DNA of 64,000 nt. Origin: Mycobacterium sp. SM1 (lineage in GTDB: Bacteria; Actinomycetota; Actinomycetes; Mycobacteriales; Mycobacteriaceae). The notes below the pieces were generated by a model. That model saw nothing but the letters and a program-made list of their open reading frames with translations. It was not told the DNA's origin and did not search any database. Location of the stretch: NCBI RefSeq assembly GCF_018361265.1, contig NZ_JAFLNH010000001.1, positions 868,001 to 932,000 on the forward strand, written 5' to 3'. Shown piece by piece: positions 7,441-18,409 of this stretch (within the stretch, counting starts at the first letter, position 1; every line of letters starts with the position of its first letter). Made by a program: the position numbers and the translations under genes.

Positions 7441-9588
7441 ATGAGTGACGGCCATGACGCCTTCGCCGATCGCGGGCGCGCACCCGGTGCCGACGACGCG
7501 GATGACCGGTTCGCCCGCACCCCGCGGCGATCGCTGGGCGCCGCGCCCTGGGAACGATTCGCCGCGGTCCCGTCACGTGGTTTCGCCGGTACCCGCCAAC
7601 GGCTGGAGGCCGCCGCGCCCGACCGGGGAGAGGGCCACACCCGGGCCTCCGGCTGCCACACCACCGGTGAGCTCACGGTCGCCGACCTGATCGCCAAGCT
7701 TGGGAGCCCGGCCGCCGGCCAGCCCCGACATCGCCGCGCCGTGCCGGACGCCGAACCAGTGGACACCGGGCCGCGAGGATCGTTCCGACCAGATGGCCCG
7801 CAACGCACGGGTCGCACGATCACCCCGTCGCCTGACGGCCCCGACCCCCTCTCGGATCCGGCCGATCTCGACCCCGCCGATTACCCGGATGACCCCCAGT
7901 ACCACCGCGAACCCGGGCAAACCGCCGTGCTGCCGACGGCATCGGCGCGGGTGGCGCCGGTGCGCATCCGGGCGGCGGCTACCCAGGAGCCGCCACCCGA
8001 ACCCAAAGCCGCACCCCGGCGCCGCCCGGTCTTGCTGGCCGGCAGAGCGATAGCAGCGTTGTTTGCGGTGGCGGCGCTGGCCCTGACCGGCGGGGCATGG
8101 CAATGGAGCACCTCGAAGAACAATCGCCTCAACACGGTCGTCGCGCTGGACCCGCAGTCACACGACATCGTCGACCCCGGCGCGCAGCTCGGCGACGAGA
8201 ACTTCTTGATCGTCGGCGTCGACAGCCGCGCTGGGGCGAACAGTCAGATGGGCGCCGGCGACACCGAAGAAACCGGGGGCTCCCGATCCGACACCGTCAT
8301 GCTGGTCAACATTCCCGCGAGCCGCAAACGTGTTGTCGCCGTGTCGTTCCCGCGTGACCTCGCGATCACCCCGACTCGGTGCGAGGCCTGGAATCCGGAC
8401 ACCGGCGCCTACGGTCCGCTCTACGACGCGGACACCGGAAAATACGGCCCCCGATACGTTTACACCGAGACCAAGCTGAACTCGGCCTACGCGTTCGGCG
8501 GCCCGAAGTGCCTGGTGAAGGTCATCCAGAAGCTCTCCGGCCTTTCCATCAACCGTTTCATCGCCATCGACTTCGTCGGCTTCGCCAAGATGGTCGACGC
8601 GCTCGGCGGCGTCGAGGTGTGCACCCCGGCCCCACTGCAGGACTACAAGCTGGGCACGGTGCTCGCCCACAGCGGACGTCAAGTCATCGACGGGCAAACC
8701 GCGCTGAACTATGTGCGCGCTCGCTCGGTCACCACCGAGGACAACGGCGACTATGGCCGCATCAAACGCCAGCAGCGGTTCTTGTCCTCGCTGCTGCGCT
8801 CACTGATCTCCAAGAACACCTTTTCCAGCCTCACCAAGCTCAACAACGTCGTCAACATGTTCATCAGCGAAAGCTACGTCGACAACGTCAAGACCAAAGA
8901 TCTGGTGGACCTCGGCCAGTCGATGCAGGGGGTGACCGCCGGGCACATCACGTTCGTGACCGTCCCAACCGGCGAAACCGACGAGAACGGCAACGAGCCA
9001 CCCCGCACGGCCGACATGCGGGCGCTGTTCGACGCCATCATCAACGACGATCCGTTGCCCAAAGAAAACGATCAGAACGCCCAGAGCCCCGGATCGGAGC
9101 CGGCGGGATCGGCGCCGGCCACCAAATCGACCGCCGGCACACCACCGACGCACCACCCCGAAAGTCCCGAACAGCTCCAGGCGGTGACCACCGCTCCGCA
9201 GGACGTCACGGTGCAGGTGTCCAACTCCACCGGCAAGTCCGGCCTGGCCACCACCGCCACCAACGAGTTGGCTCGCCGCGGCTTTAAGGTCTTGGCCCCG
9301 GATGACTACCCCAGCCCGTTGAAATCAACCACGGTGTTCTTCTCACCCGGCAACGAGCAGGCGGCGGTCACGGTGGCATCGACGCTGGCCAATCCCAAAA
9401 TCGAACGGGCCACCGGGAGCGGCCACGTCGTTCAGGTGGTGCTGGGCCCGGACTTCTCCTCGATTACCGCTCCCCCGCCGAGCGGCTCGTCGGTGCGGGT
9501 GCTCGTCGACCGCAACCCCGGCAGCGCACCGGCCAAGCTGCCCGAGGATCTGACCGTCACCAACGCCGCCGACACCACCTGCAAGTAG
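7441..9588 (+). CDS. LytR-CpsA-Psr family cell-wall ligase
   Basis: A 715-residue membrane protein. The first ~190 residues are a long Pro/Arg/Asp-rich cytoplasmic region, followed by one transmembrane helix (VLLAGRAIAALFAVAALALT). The LCP catalytic domain follows, with FLIVGVDSRAG, SRSDTVMLVNI, VSFPRDLAI and the conserved YVRARSVTTEDNGDYGRIKRQQ stretch. The C-terminal ~100 residues are a LytR_C domain (VQVSNSTGKSGLA). LCP enzymes attach arabinogalactan to peptidoglycan; this one corresponds to Rv0822c rather than to Lcp1. ATG 7441 is preferred; an upstream frame to 7399 is open but lacks support. Confidence 0.9.
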   Translation: MSDGHDAFADRGRAPGADDADDRFARTPRRSLGAAPWERFAAVPSRGFAGTRQRLEAAAPDRGEGHTRASGCHTTGELTVADLIAKLGSPAAGQPRHRRAVPDAEPVDTGPRGSFRPDGPQRTGRTITPSPDGPDPLSDPADLDPADYPDDPQYHREPGQTAVLPTASARVAPVRIRAAATQEPPPEPKAAPRRRPVLLAGRAIAALFAVAALALTGGAWQWSTSKNNRLNTVVALDPQSHDIVDPGAQLGDENFLIVGVDSRAGANSQMGAGDTEETGGSRSDTVMLVNIPASRKRVVAVSFPRDLAITPTRCEAWNPDTGAYGPLYDADTGKYGPRYVYTETKLNSAYAFGGPKCLVKVIQKLSGLSINRFIAIDFVGFAKMVDALGGVEVCTPAPLQDYKLGTVLAHSGRQVIDGQTALNYVRARSVTTEDNGDYGRIKRQQRFLSSLLRSLISKNTFSSLTKLNNVVNMFISESYVDNVKTKDLVDLGQSMQGVTAGHITFVTVPTGETDENGNEPPRTADMRALFDAIINDDPLPKENDQNAQSPGSEPAGSAPATKSTAGTPPTHHPESPEQLQAVTTAPQDVTVQVSNSTGKSGLATTATNELARRGFKVLAPDDYPSPLKSTTVFFSPGNEQAAVTVASTLANPKIERATGSGHVVQVVLGPDFSSITAPPPSGSSVRVLVDRNPGSAPAKLPEDLTVTNAADTTCK

Positions 9589-9684
9589 CCCCGCCGACGA
9601 CCGGTACCACGGTGGAGCTGCTCCGTTGCCGACATTCATCGGTAATTCATCGCGCACGTGCTGCACCGCCGACGGTTGACCACG

Positions 9685-9690
9685 TACCCT
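9685..9690 (+). promoter_or_regulatory. -10 element of leaderless phoY2
   Basis: TACCCT fits the mycobacterial TANNNT -10 and ends 7 bases before the ATG of phoY2 at 9698. No Shine-Dalgarno is present, so a leaderless transcript is likely. Confidence 0.5.
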
Positions 9691-9697
9691 GGACCAC

Positions 9698-10366
9698 ATG
9701 CGGGCCGCCTACCAAGAGCAACTCTCGGAATTGACCGGTCTGCTCGGCGAGATGTGTGAGCTGGCCGGGGTTGCCATGGAACGGGCAACGCAGGCACTGC
9801 TGCAGGCCGATCTGGTGCTGGCCGAGCAGGTTATCTCCGACCACGATCGGATCTCGGAGCTGAGCACCCGCGCCGAGGAAAGCGCCTTCGTGCTGCTGGC
9901 GTTGCAGGCGCCGGTCGCCGGTGATCTGCGCGCGATCGTGAGCGCTCTGCAGATGGTCGCCGACATCGACCGGATGGGCGCGCTGGCCCTGCACGTCGCC
10001 AAGATCGCCCGCCGTCGGCATCCCCAACACGCGCTGCCCGAAGAGGTCAACGGTTACTTCGCCGAAATGGGAAGGGTTGCGGTCGAATTAGGTAACAGTG
10101 CCCAGGAGGCCCTGTTGACTCGTGACCCCCAAAAGGCCGCCCAAATCCGCGACGAAGACAAAGCGATGGACGATTTGCACCGCCACCTGTTCACGGTGCT
10201 GATGGATCGCGAATGGAAACACGGCGTGGCGGCGGCCGTCGACGTGACGCTGCTGGGCCGGTTCTACGAACGGTTCGCCGATCACGCCGTCGAAGTGGGG
10301 CGGCGGGTTGTGTTCCAGGCGACGGGCCGCTTCCCCGAGGACGACAAGGTGCCGGCCTCAGGGTAG
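9698..10366 (+). CDS. phoY2: PhoU-type phosphate signalling protein PhoY2
   Basis: A 222-residue helical PhoU protein with two repeats of the PhoU metal-binding bundle ([33 protein letters not shown] and the related [12 protein letters not shown] region; [15 protein letters not shown] is the usual C-terminal signature). PhoU proteins link the Pst transporter to the SenX3-RegX3 two-component system and keep the phosphate response off in rich conditions. It converges on the pst operon across a shared hairpin, so the sensor-adaptor and its transporter are neighbours, as with Rv0821c and phoT. Confidence 0.93.
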   Translation: MRAAYQEQLSELTGLLGEMCELAGVAMERATQALLQADLVLAEQVISDHDRISELSTRAEESAFVLLALQAPVAGDLRAIVSALQMVADIDRMGALALHVAKIARRRHPQHALPEEVNGYFAEMGRVAVELGNSAQEALLTRDPQKAAQIRDEDKAMDDLHRHLFTVLMDREWKHGVAAAVDVTLLGRFYERFADHAVEVGRRVVFQATGRFPEDDKVPASG

Positions 10367-10375
10367 GCCCCCCAT

Positions 10376-10395
10376 CCGGGGCGATCACGCCCCGG
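10376..10395. terminator. Bidirectional hairpin terminator between phoY2 and phoT
   Basis: CCGGGGC (10376-10382) and GCCCCGG (10389-10395) form a perfect 7-bp GC stem with a 6-base loop, ending at the phoT stop codon and 10 bases past the phoY2 stop. There is no T-run, as is usual in mycobacteria. Confidence 0.65.
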
Positions 10396-11172
10396 TTAAC
10401 CGAAGCGTCCGGAAATGTAGTCCTCGGTGGCCTTCTGGGTGGGGTTGGAGAAGATCTTCTCGGTGTTATCGATCTCCACCAGCCGGCCCGGCTTTCCGAC
10501 CGCTTCCAGGTTGAAGAAGGCGGTCTGGTCGCTTACCCGCGCGGCCTGCTGCATGCTGTGGGTGACGATGACGATGGTGTATTCCTGCTTGAGTTCTGCG
10601 ATCAGGTCCTCGATCGCCATGGTTGAGATGGGGTCGAGCGAGGAACACGGCTCGTCCATCAACAACACATCGGGTCGAACGGCGATGGCCCGCGCGATAC
10701 ACAACCGCTGTTGTTGCCCCATCGACAACCAAACCCCGGGCTTGTGCAATCGATCTTTGACCTCGTTCCAGAGGTTCGCGCCTCGTAGCGCGTATTCCGC
10801 CGTTTCATCCAGCACCTTGCGATTGCGCACCCCTTGCAGCTTTAGCCCGGCCACCACGTTGTCACGAATCGACATGGTGGGAAACGGGTTCGGTCGCTGA
10901 AACACCATCCCGACGGCCCGGCGCACACCAACGGGGTCTACACCGGGCGCGTAGATGTCCTGGTCGTCGAGCAGGACCGTGCCCTCCACCCGAGCGCCCG
11001 GGATGACCTCGTGCATGCGGTTGAGGGTGCGCACCACCGTCGTCTTCCCGCAGCCCGACGGGCCGATGAACGCGGTCACGCTGCGCGGCAGAATCGACAA
11101 GGACACATCGGCAACCGCATGAAACGATCCGTAATAGACATTGAGCCCCTTTAGATCCAACCGCTTAGCCAC
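10396..11172 (-). CDS. phoT: Phosphate ABC transporter ATP-binding protein
   Basis: A 258-residue ATPase of the Pst high-affinity phosphate importer (PhoT/PstB). Walker [11 protein letters not shown]-loop [10 protein letters not shown], Walker [11 protein letters not shown] and the H-loop IVTHSMQQA are intact. The signature loop reads LSMGQ instead of the usual LSGGQ. The start is a GTG. It is the last gene of pstS-pstC-pstA-phoT. In M. tuberculosis phoT stands alone at this locus, while here the whole transporter is present, as I recall for fast growers. Confidence 0.95.
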   Translation of the reverse strand: MAKRLDLKGLNVYYGSFHAVADVSLSILPRSVTAFIGPSGCGKTTVVRTLNRMHEVIPGARVEGTVLLDDQDIYAPGVDPVGVRRAVGMVFQRPNPFPTMSIRDNVVAGLKLQGVRNRKVLDETAEYALRGANLWNEVKDRLHKPGVWLSMGQQQRLCIARAIAVRPDVLLMDEPCSSLDPISTMAIEDLIAELKQEYTIVIVTHSMQQAARVSDQTAFFNLEAVGKPGRLVEIDNTEKIFSNPTQKATEDYISGRFG

Positions 11173-11181
11173 CGAAAGCCC

Positions 11182-12096
11182 CTAAAACCTCTTGGGAGCA
11201 AATATTTTAGCGACTATCCTGGCCGTGACGTTGACCGCGGCGATCAGCACGATCAACGTCAGTGCGGCACCCCAGAGCCGCTCGGTGGGAATCGAACTGA
11301 CGCCAGCACCGGCTGATGTCTGGTCATACATCATTCCCGGAAGCGAGCCCATAAACCCGGTGAACATATTGAAGTTAATCGCCGGCGAGTAGCCCACCAG
11401 GATCAACAGCGGTGCCGTCTCACCCATCACCCTAGCCAGTGCCAGCAGAATGCCGGTGATAGTTCCCGACAGCCCCGTGGGAATCACAACCATAGCAATG
11501 GTTTTCCACTTCGCCACACCCAGCGCGTAGCTGGCCTCGCGCAGGTCCAGGGGCACGATCCGCAGCATCTCCTCGGTCGCCCGCACGATCACCGGGATCA
11601 TCAACAACACCAATGCCAGCGACACCGCGAACCCGGAGCGGGGAAGCCCCAGTGTGGCGACGCAAAGCGCGTAGATGAACAACGCCGCCACAATCGACGG
11701 CACCCCGGTGAGAATATCCACCATGAAGGTGGTCAGTCTGCCCAGGCGGGTTCCGCCACCGTATTCGACCAGAAAGATCGCGACCAAGACGCCGATCGGG
11801 ATGGCGATGATCGCGCATACCAAACCCAGCAACACGGTGCCGACGATCGCGTGGTAGGCACCTCCACCGGTGATGAACGGTGTCATCCCGGCCTGGGAAT
11901 GTGTCCACCACGCACCGGAGACGACTGCCCGAAAGCCCTTGGCGACCACCGAGTACAGCACCCACAGCAGCGGCACGAGCGCGACGGCCATGGACAGGGT
12001 GGCCAGCACGGTCACGAGGTGGTCGACGACGCGGCGATGCCGGCTGACTCCGGGGATTGTCCGGGCCTTGACGGGGCGGTCCAACATCGACGTCAT
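11182..12096 (-). CDS. pstA: Phosphate ABC transporter permease PstA
   Basis: A 304-residue inner-membrane permease with six predicted transmembrane helices and the EAA-type coupling segment ([24 protein letters not shown]) that contacts PhoT. Other family signatures are [16 protein letters not shown] and [13 protein letters not shown]. Its ATG overlaps the pstC stop by four bases (ATGA) and phoT starts 9 bases after its stop, so it belongs to one operon. Confidence 0.95.
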   Translation of the reverse strand: MTSMLDRPVKARTIPGVSRHRRVVDHLVTVLATLSMAVALVPLLWVLYSVVAKGFRAVVSGAWWTHSQAGMTPFITGGGAYHAIVGTVLLGLVCAIIAIPIGVLVAIFLVEYGGGTRLGRLTTFMVDILTGVPSIVAALFIYALCVATLGLPRSGFAVSLALVLLMIPVIVRATEEMLRIVPLDLREASYALGVAKWKTIAMVVIPTGLSGTITGILLALARVMGETAPLLILVGYSPAINFNMFTGFMGSLPGMMYDQTSAGAGVSSIPTERLWGAALTLIVLIAAVNVTARIVAKIFAPKRF

Positions 12097-13118
12097 CGGG
12101 TTCCTTTCCCGGTGGCAGCGGCGCGTGCCAGTGCGTTGACCACGAAGGTGAGCACGAAAAGCACCAAGCCGGCGGCGACGTAGGCCCCGGCCTTGTACTG
12201 GTCGTTGAATTCCGAAGCGGTAGAGGCGATCTTGGTGGCGAAGGTGTAACCACCGTCGAATAGCGACCAGCCGAACCGCTGTTGGGTGCCACGCAAGATG
12301 ATCAGCAGCGCGATCGTCTCACCGAGGGCACGGCCCAGGCCCAGCATCGCGCTGCTGATGTAACCGGACCGGCCGAACGGCAACACCGCGATTTTCACCA
12401 CTTCCCACCGGGTTGCGCCGAGCGCCAGCGCGGCCTCGATGTGACTCTGGGGTGTCTGAACGAACACTTCGCGGGTGACCGCGGTGATGATCGGCAGGAT
12501 CATCACCGCGAGCACGATCCCTCCGGTGAAGATGGTGCCGCCGCCGGCCACCGACACGTTGCCCGAGCGGAACAGAAAGCACCAACCCAGGTTCTCGTTG
12601 AGCCACGTTGCAATCGGCCGCAACCGTGGTGCCAGCACGTATAGGCCCCAGGCGCCGTAAATGATCGACGGCACCGCGGCCAGCAGGTCGACCATGTAGG
12701 CCAGCGGCCCGACAACTCGCCGCGGTGCGTACTGGCTAAGAAAAATTGCGATGCCCAAGGCTATCGGCATCGCCAGAGCCAGCGCGAACAGTGCCACGTA
12801 AACCGTCACCTCGATTAAATCGAGGATTCCGAAGTGCATCGCCGCGGTGTTGGTGGTGACCCAATTGCCGCCGTAGCTGAAAAAGTTCTCTTCGTTGCGA
12901 GCCAGGGCCGGTATCGCGCGCCACAGCAAAAACACGCCGATCGCGCCGATCAGGACGACGATCAGGACACCGGAGCCCACTGCCAGCACTCGAAATATGC
13001 GATCGCCCAAGGGTGGTTTGGCTTTGCCCCACGGGCTGAGTGGCGCAGGGGCGGGCTGAAGAACGGGCACAGCGACGACATCGGCCGAACCCGCATCCGC
13101 TGGATTTGGTGTGCTCAT
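12093..13118 (-). CDS. pstC: Phosphate ABC transporter permease PstC
   Basis: A 341-residue permease partner of PstA, about six transmembrane helices, with the conserved segments [40 protein letters not shown] and [20 protein letters not shown] (the ATPase-contact loop). It resembles PstC2 of M. tuberculosis. I prefer ATG 13118, preceded by GGGACC; an in-frame ATG at 13160 would add 14 residues without a ribosome site. Confidence 0.93.
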   Translation of the reverse strand: MSTPNPADAGSADVVAVPVLQPAPAPLSPWGKAKPPLGDRIFRVLAVGSGVLIVVLIGAIGVFLLWRAIPALARNEENFFSYGGNWVTTNTAAMHFGILDLIEVTVYVALFALALAMPIALGIAIFLSQYAPRRVVGPLAYMVDLLAAVPSIIYGAWGLYVLAPRLRPIATWLNENLGWCFLFRSGNVSVAGGGTIFTGGIVLAVMILPIITAVTREVFVQTPQSHIEAALALGATRWEVVKIAVLPFGRSGYISSAMLGLGRALGETIALLIILRGTQQRFGWSLFDGGYTFATKIASTASEFNDQYKAGAYVAAGLVLFVLTFVVNALARAAATGKGTR

Positions 13119-13201
13119 TGCGGTCCCATCGATTCCCACACGTTTCGGTCTGCCTTTCATCGTTCGGCGCCGTCACGGACAGGTCAATTGCTTCATACGA
13201 A

Positions 13202-14314
13202 TTATTGGATCGCGTTGATGGCAGCCACGAGCCGGCGTTTGAAGTTATTGGGCAAAGGGACGTACCCGGCCTGGGAAAGGCCGCTTTGGCCATTGTTGGC
13301 GGCGGCCATCAAAAACGACTTCACCGCGGCAGCGGTGCCCGGATCGTAGCCCTTCGAGCAGACGATTTCGTACGTCGCCAGCATCACCGGGTAGGCCCCA
13401 GGCTCTTTGGCGGTGTACAGCGAGCTCAGGTCCAAGATCAAATCGTCACCCTTCCCGGCGAACGTAACGCCGTCAATGGCCGTGCGTGCCGCTTCCTCGG
13501 TGAGCTGGACCGTCTGGCCGCCGACGTGAATCCGGGCGTAGGGCATGCGGGCTTGATCGGCAAAGCCTTTCTCCACGTAGCCGATGGCGCCCGGGCTCGC
13601 CCGGACCGCTTGCACGACCCCCGCCGATTTCTGCGCGCCTTCGCCCACGCCGCCCTGGAACTCGGTGCCGCCACCCTTGCCCCAGCTCTCGGGGGCAGCG
13701 GCGGCCAGGTAGTTCTGGAAATTGTCGGTCGTACCCGAAGAGTCTGACCGGTAGACCGGTGTGATCCCGGCGTCGGGCAGGGCAACCCCGGGATTCAGCG
13801 CGGTGAGGGCCGGATCGTTCCAGGTGGTGATCGCACCGCTGAAGATCTTGGCCAGCACGTCGGCGTTGACGACGAGTGGGTTGACGCCTGCCAGGTTGTA
13901 GACCAGCGCGATCGGCCCGAATACCAGTGGCAGGTGCCAAGCAGGATGCCCCGCGCAGCGCTTGACCGCGGCGTCGATCTGCCGGGGGGCCAGCGGCGCG
14001 TCGGAGCCAGCGAAATCAACATGACCGGCGATGAACTGCTCACGGCCCGCGCCCGAGCCGGTCGGGTTGTACGACACGTTCTTGCCGGGGCACAGCTGGC
14101 CCCACACCCGGTTGAACACCGCGATCGCGTTCTGTTGGGCGGTCGACCCCTCAGCGGTCAGCTCACTCTTGCCACCGCAGCTGATCTGCGCAGCCGCCCC
14201 CGATGCTCTCGTTGCCGCCGCGCCGACATTGTCATCGCTGCCGCACGCGGTCAACGTCATAGTCGCCGCCGCCGAAACCACCGCGACTGCTTTGCCAACC
14301 GTATTGAGCCTCAC
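13202..14314 (-). CDS. pstS: Phosphate-binding lipoprotein PstS
   Basis: A 370-residue periplasmic phosphate receptor. The N-terminus has a signal peptide ending in TLTACGSD, a lipobox whose cysteine would be lipidated. The binding pocket motifs are visible: LTAEGSTAQQNAI, NPTGSGAGREQF, DFAGSDAPL and VYRSDSSGTTDNFQ. It opens the pst operon with a GTG start, about 83 bases before pstC. A PHO box sits 127-144 bases upstream, so strong induction under phosphate starvation is expected. Confidence 0.95.
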   Translation of the reverse strand: MRLNTVGKAVAVVSAAATMTLTACGSDDNVGAAATRASGAAAQISCGGKSELTAEGSTAQQNAIAVFNRVWGQLCPGKNVSYNPTGSGAGREQFIAGHVDFAGSDAPLAPRQIDAAVKRCAGHPAWHLPLVFGPIALVYNLAGVNPLVVNADVLAKIFSGAITTWNDPALTALNPGVALPDAGITPVYRSDSSGTTDNFQNYLAAAAPESWGKGGGTEFQGGVGEGAQKSAGVVQAVRASPGAIGYVEKGFADQARMPYARIHVGGQTVQLTEEAARTAIDGVTFAGKGDDLILDLSSLYTAKEPGAYPVMLATYEIVCSKGYDPGTAAAVKSFLMAAANNGQSGLSQAGYVPLPNNFKRRLVAAINAIQ

Positions 14315-14440
14315 CTGATCTCACTCTCGTTACGCTGGCCGCCCGGCTTTCACGTGACTTTTCGGATATCGAATTCGCCCGAGAGCGTGCCGGGGCTATC
14401 GGGAACGTATGTCGCGCTGGTGGCCGAAACCAACATGGAC

Positions 14441-14458
14441 GGTGAACAGGGGGTAAAC
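14441..14458 (-). promoter_or_regulatory. PHO box (RegX3/PhoP-type direct repeats) upstream of pstS
   Basis: On the minus strand GTTTACC (14458-14452) and GTTCACC (14447-14441) are spaced by exactly 11 bases, the arrangement of actinobacterial PHO boxes built from GTTCACC repeats. It lies in the 147-base gap upstream of pstS. The responding regulator would be RegX3, encoded elsewhere. Confidence 0.75.
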
Positions 14459-14461
14459 AGC

Positions 14462-16161
<1,700 letters not shown>

Positions 16162-16263
16162 CTGGCCCCTCCAGCGCCCGGGAAAGGCGTCTCCCGGTTG
16201 TCTCCCGGTTCGTGGCTACCTCGTTAACGGCAGGTCAACTAACGATAGCGTGCCACCTGGCCA

Positions 16264-16290
16264 TTAGCCCCGCTCGGCGTCCGGCGGCCC
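16264..16290. repeat. 27-bp direct repeat, left copy (right copy 18372-18398)
   Basis: TTAGCCCCGCTCGGCGTCCG continuing to 16290 recurs at 18372-18398 with about three mismatches. The copies flank IS607 copy 1 but lie outside its inferred ends (16311 and 18361), so removing the element leaves them about 58 bases apart in the native intergenic DNA. They therefore look like an older repeat rather than a target duplication; IS607 does not make one. Confidence 0.6.
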
Positions 16291-16372
16291 GCGCTGCGCT
16301 CCGCGGAGGGCTGCTAGCTGTTGCGGGTTGAGTGGTCGGTAGTTGTCGGTGGTGTGCTGTAGGAACAGAAGC

Positions 16373-16957
16373 ATGAATCTGGCGGCGTGGGCGGAGCGAA
16401 ACGGTGTGGCGCGGGTGACTGCGTATCGCTGGTTTCGCGCTGGGTTGTTGCCTGTCCCGGCGCAGCGAGTGGGTCGGCTCATTCTGGTGAACGATGCGGT
16501 AGCCGAGACGGCCCCGCGTAGACGGACGGCGGTGTATGCGCGGGTGTCGTCAGCGGATCAGAAAGCTGATCTGGATCGGCAGGTGGCGCGGGTGACCGCG
16601 TGGGCCACGACCCAGCAGATCGCCGTCGACAAGGTCGTGACCGAGGTTGGTTTTGCGCTCAACGGGCATCGCCGCAAGTTTCTTACTCTGTTACGCGATC
16701 CGGCGGTGACGCGAATCGTGGTGGAGCATCGGGATCGGTTCTGCCGGTTCGGCTCTGAGTACGTCGAAGCCGCACTCGCCGCCCAGGGCCGTGAGCTGGT
16801 GGTGGTCGACTCGGCCGAGGTTGACGATGACCTGGTGCGGGATATGACAGAGATTCTGACCTCGATGTGCGCTCGACTCTATGGCAAACGCGCGGCGGCC
16901 AACCGTGCTGGTCGTGCCGTGGCTGCTGCTGCAGCCGATGACGCGGAGGCGGCCTGA
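16373..16957 (+). CDS. tnpA: IS607-family serine recombinase TnpA
   Basis: A 194-residue transposase. Residues 1-45 are a MerR-like DNA-binding domain (WAERNGVARVTAYRWFRAG), then the serine-resolvase catalytic domain begins YARVSSADQKADLDRQ, whose serine (VSS) is the nucleophile, and continues with EVGFALNGHRRKF and IVVEHRDRFCRFG. The order of DNA-binding domain before catalytic domain is diagnostic of IS607. The start ATG has AGGAACAG upstream. A near-identical gene is at 58234. Confidence 0.95.
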   Translation: MNLAAWAERNGVARVTAYRWFRAGLLPVPAQRVGRLILVNDAVAETAPRRRTAVYARVSSADQKADLDRQVARVTAWATTQQIAVDKVVTEVGFALNGHRRKFLTLLRDPAVTRIVVEHRDRFCRFGSEYVEAALAAQGRELVVVDSAEVDDDLVRDMTEILTSMCARLYGKRAAANRAGRAVAAAAADDAEAA

Positions 16958-16971
16958 TAGCCAGATTCGAG

Positions 16972-18336
16972 GTGCCCGACGGCTGGTGTGTGCAGGCGTT
17001 TCGGTTCACGCTGGACCCGACAGATGACCAGGCCCGCGCGTTGGCGAGGCATTTTGGCGCCCGACGCAAGGCGTTCAACTGGACCGTGGCCACCCTGAAA
17101 GCCGACATCGAAGCGTGGCACGCAACCGGGATCGCGACCGCGAAGCCGTCGCTGCGGGTGCTGCGCAAACGCTGGAACATCGTCAAGGACGAGGTGTGCG
17201 TCAACGCCGAGACCGGGGCTGTGTGGTGGCCGGAATGCTCGAAAGAAGCCTACGCCGATGGCATCGACGGCGCGGTTGAGGCGTACTGGAACTGGCAGAC
17301 GTCGCGGGCGGGCACGCGGGCCGGCAAGCGTGTCGGCTTCCCGCGTTTCAAGAAGAAGGGACGCGACGCCGATCGGGTGTCGTTTTCGACCGGGGCGATG
17401 CGGGTCGAGCCCGATCGGCGACACCTGACGCTGCCGGTGATCGGCGCTGTCCGCACACATGAGAACACCCGCCGCGTCGAGCGTCTTATCGCCAAAGGCC
17501 GGGCGCGGGTGCTGGCGATTACGGTGCGGCGCAATGGCACCCGTCTGGATGCGGGTGTGCGGGTGCTCGTGCAGCGCCCGCAGCAACCCAAGGTTGCGCA
17601 GCCCGACTCACGGGTGGGTGTTGATGTCGGGGTCCGCCGGCTGGCGACGGTCGCCGACGCTGACGGTGTCGTGATCGAGCGGGTTGAGAACCCACGCCCG
17701 CTTGATGCCGCGCTGCGGCAGCTGCGCCATGTTTCCCGTGCCCGGTCGCGCTGTGTGAAAGGTTCACGCCGTTACCGTGAGCGCACCACCGAACTGTCCC
17801 GGCTGCACCGCCGGGTCAACGATGTCCGCACCCATCACCTGCATGTCCTGACAACGCGTTTGGCCAAAACCCACGGCCGAATCGTTGTCGAAGGTTTGGA
17901 CGCGGCGGGAATGCTGCGGCAAAAGGGCCTGTCGGGGGCGCGCGCCCGCCGGCGCGGCCTCTCCGATGCGGCCCTGGGCACCCCGCGCCGGCACCTGTAC
18001 TACAAGACGGGCTGGTACGGATCGCAGTTGGTGGTCGCTGATCGCTGGTTCCCGTCGAGCAAAACCTGCCATCAATGTGGGCATGTGCAAGACATCGGCT
18101 GGGACGAACATTGGCTATGCGACGCCTGCTTGGCACGTCACCAGCGTGACGACAACGCCGCGGTCAACCTCGCACGCTCCGAGGAAACGGTTAGCGTCGT
18201 CGGCCCAGTTGGGGCCGCCGTCAAGCGTGGAGCCGACCGTAAGACCGGGCCTCGCCCGGCAGGTGGCTGTGAAGCGCGGAAGGGACGCAGCCGCAAGGCT
18301 GCAGAACAACCCCGAGATGGGGTGCAAGTCGCGTGA
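16972..18336 (+). CDS. tnpB: IS607-associated TnpB, RNA-guided nuclease
   Basis: A 454-residue TnpB, the Cas12 ancestor that cuts the donor or target site using a guide RNA made from the element's right end. The split RuvC nuclease is complete: Asp in VGVDVGVRRLA, Glu in IVVEGLDAAGML and Asp in QRDDNAAVNLA, with an intact zinc ribbon CHQC...CDAC. Compared with copy 2, whose ATG reads just after the tnpA stop, the matching codon here is ATA (16957), so translation must begin at GTG 16972, losing five residues, or at a rare ATA. The gene is otherwise undamaged. Confidence 0.9.
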   Translation: MPDGWCVQAFRFTLDPTDDQARALARHFGARRKAFNWTVATLKADIEAWHATGIATAKPSLRVLRKRWNIVKDEVCVNAETGAVWWPECSKEAYADGIDGAVEAYWNWQTSRAGTRAGKRVGFPRFKKKGRDADRVSFSTGAMRVEPDRRHLTLPVIGAVRTHENTRRVERLIAKGRARVLAITVRRNGTRLDAGVRVLVQRPQQPKVAQPDSRVGVDVGVRRLATVADADGVVIERVENPRPLDAALRQLRHVSRARSRCVKGSRRYRERTTELSRLHRRVNDVRTHHLHVLTTRLAKTHGRIVVEGLDAAGMLRQKGLSGARARRRGLSDAALGTPRRHLYYKTGWYGSQLVVADRWFPSSKTCHQCGHVQDIGWDEHWLCDACLARHQRDDNAAVNLARSEETVSVVGPVGAAVKRGADRKTGPRPAGGCEARKGRSRKAAEQPRDGVQVA

Positions 18337-18361
18337 TCACTAGAGATCACTCACTTGCAAC
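18309..18361 (+). ncRNA. Right-end structure / probable omega-RNA 3' region
   Basis: After and overlapping the tnpB 3' end there is a hairpin ACCCC-GAGAT-GGGGT (18309-18323), then a long imperfect dyad GCAAGT (18324-18329) to ACTTGC (18353-18358) with inner TGATC/GATCA arms. In TnpB systems the guide RNA scaffold comes from this end and the guide is the flanking DNA just outside it (from about 18362). Transcription is inferred. Confidence 0.55.
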
Positions 18362-18371
18362 GGGCGGCCCG

Positions 18372-18398
18372 TTAGCCCCGTTCGGCGTTCGGCGGCCG
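18372..18398. repeat. 27-bp direct repeat, right copy
   Basis: TTAGCCCCGTTCGGCGTTCG continuing to 18398 matches 16264-16290 with about three mismatches. It now forms the remaining upstream region of lmeA after the IS607 insertion. Confidence 0.6.
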
Positions 18399-18409
18399 TG
18401 CGGCAGAAT

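Larger units (their letters stand above)
16311..18361 (+). mobile_element. IS607-family element, copy 1 (intact, 2051 bp)
   Basis: Ends were set by comparing with copy 2. Both copies start with CTG after a target GGG and share CTGTTGCGGGTTGAGTGGTC; both end in CACTTGCAAC followed by GG. IS607 elements integrate at a GG dinucleotide without target duplication or inverted repeats, which fits. It carries a serine recombinase (tnpA) and an RNA-guided nuclease gene (tnpB). It sits between glnR and lmeA, only ~35-50 bases before lmeA. Confidence 0.85.

Noticed and set aside
16264..18398. 27-bp repeats as a target-site duplication of IS607
   Set aside because: They lie outside the element ends defined by comparison with copy 2, and IS607 integrates at GG without duplication.
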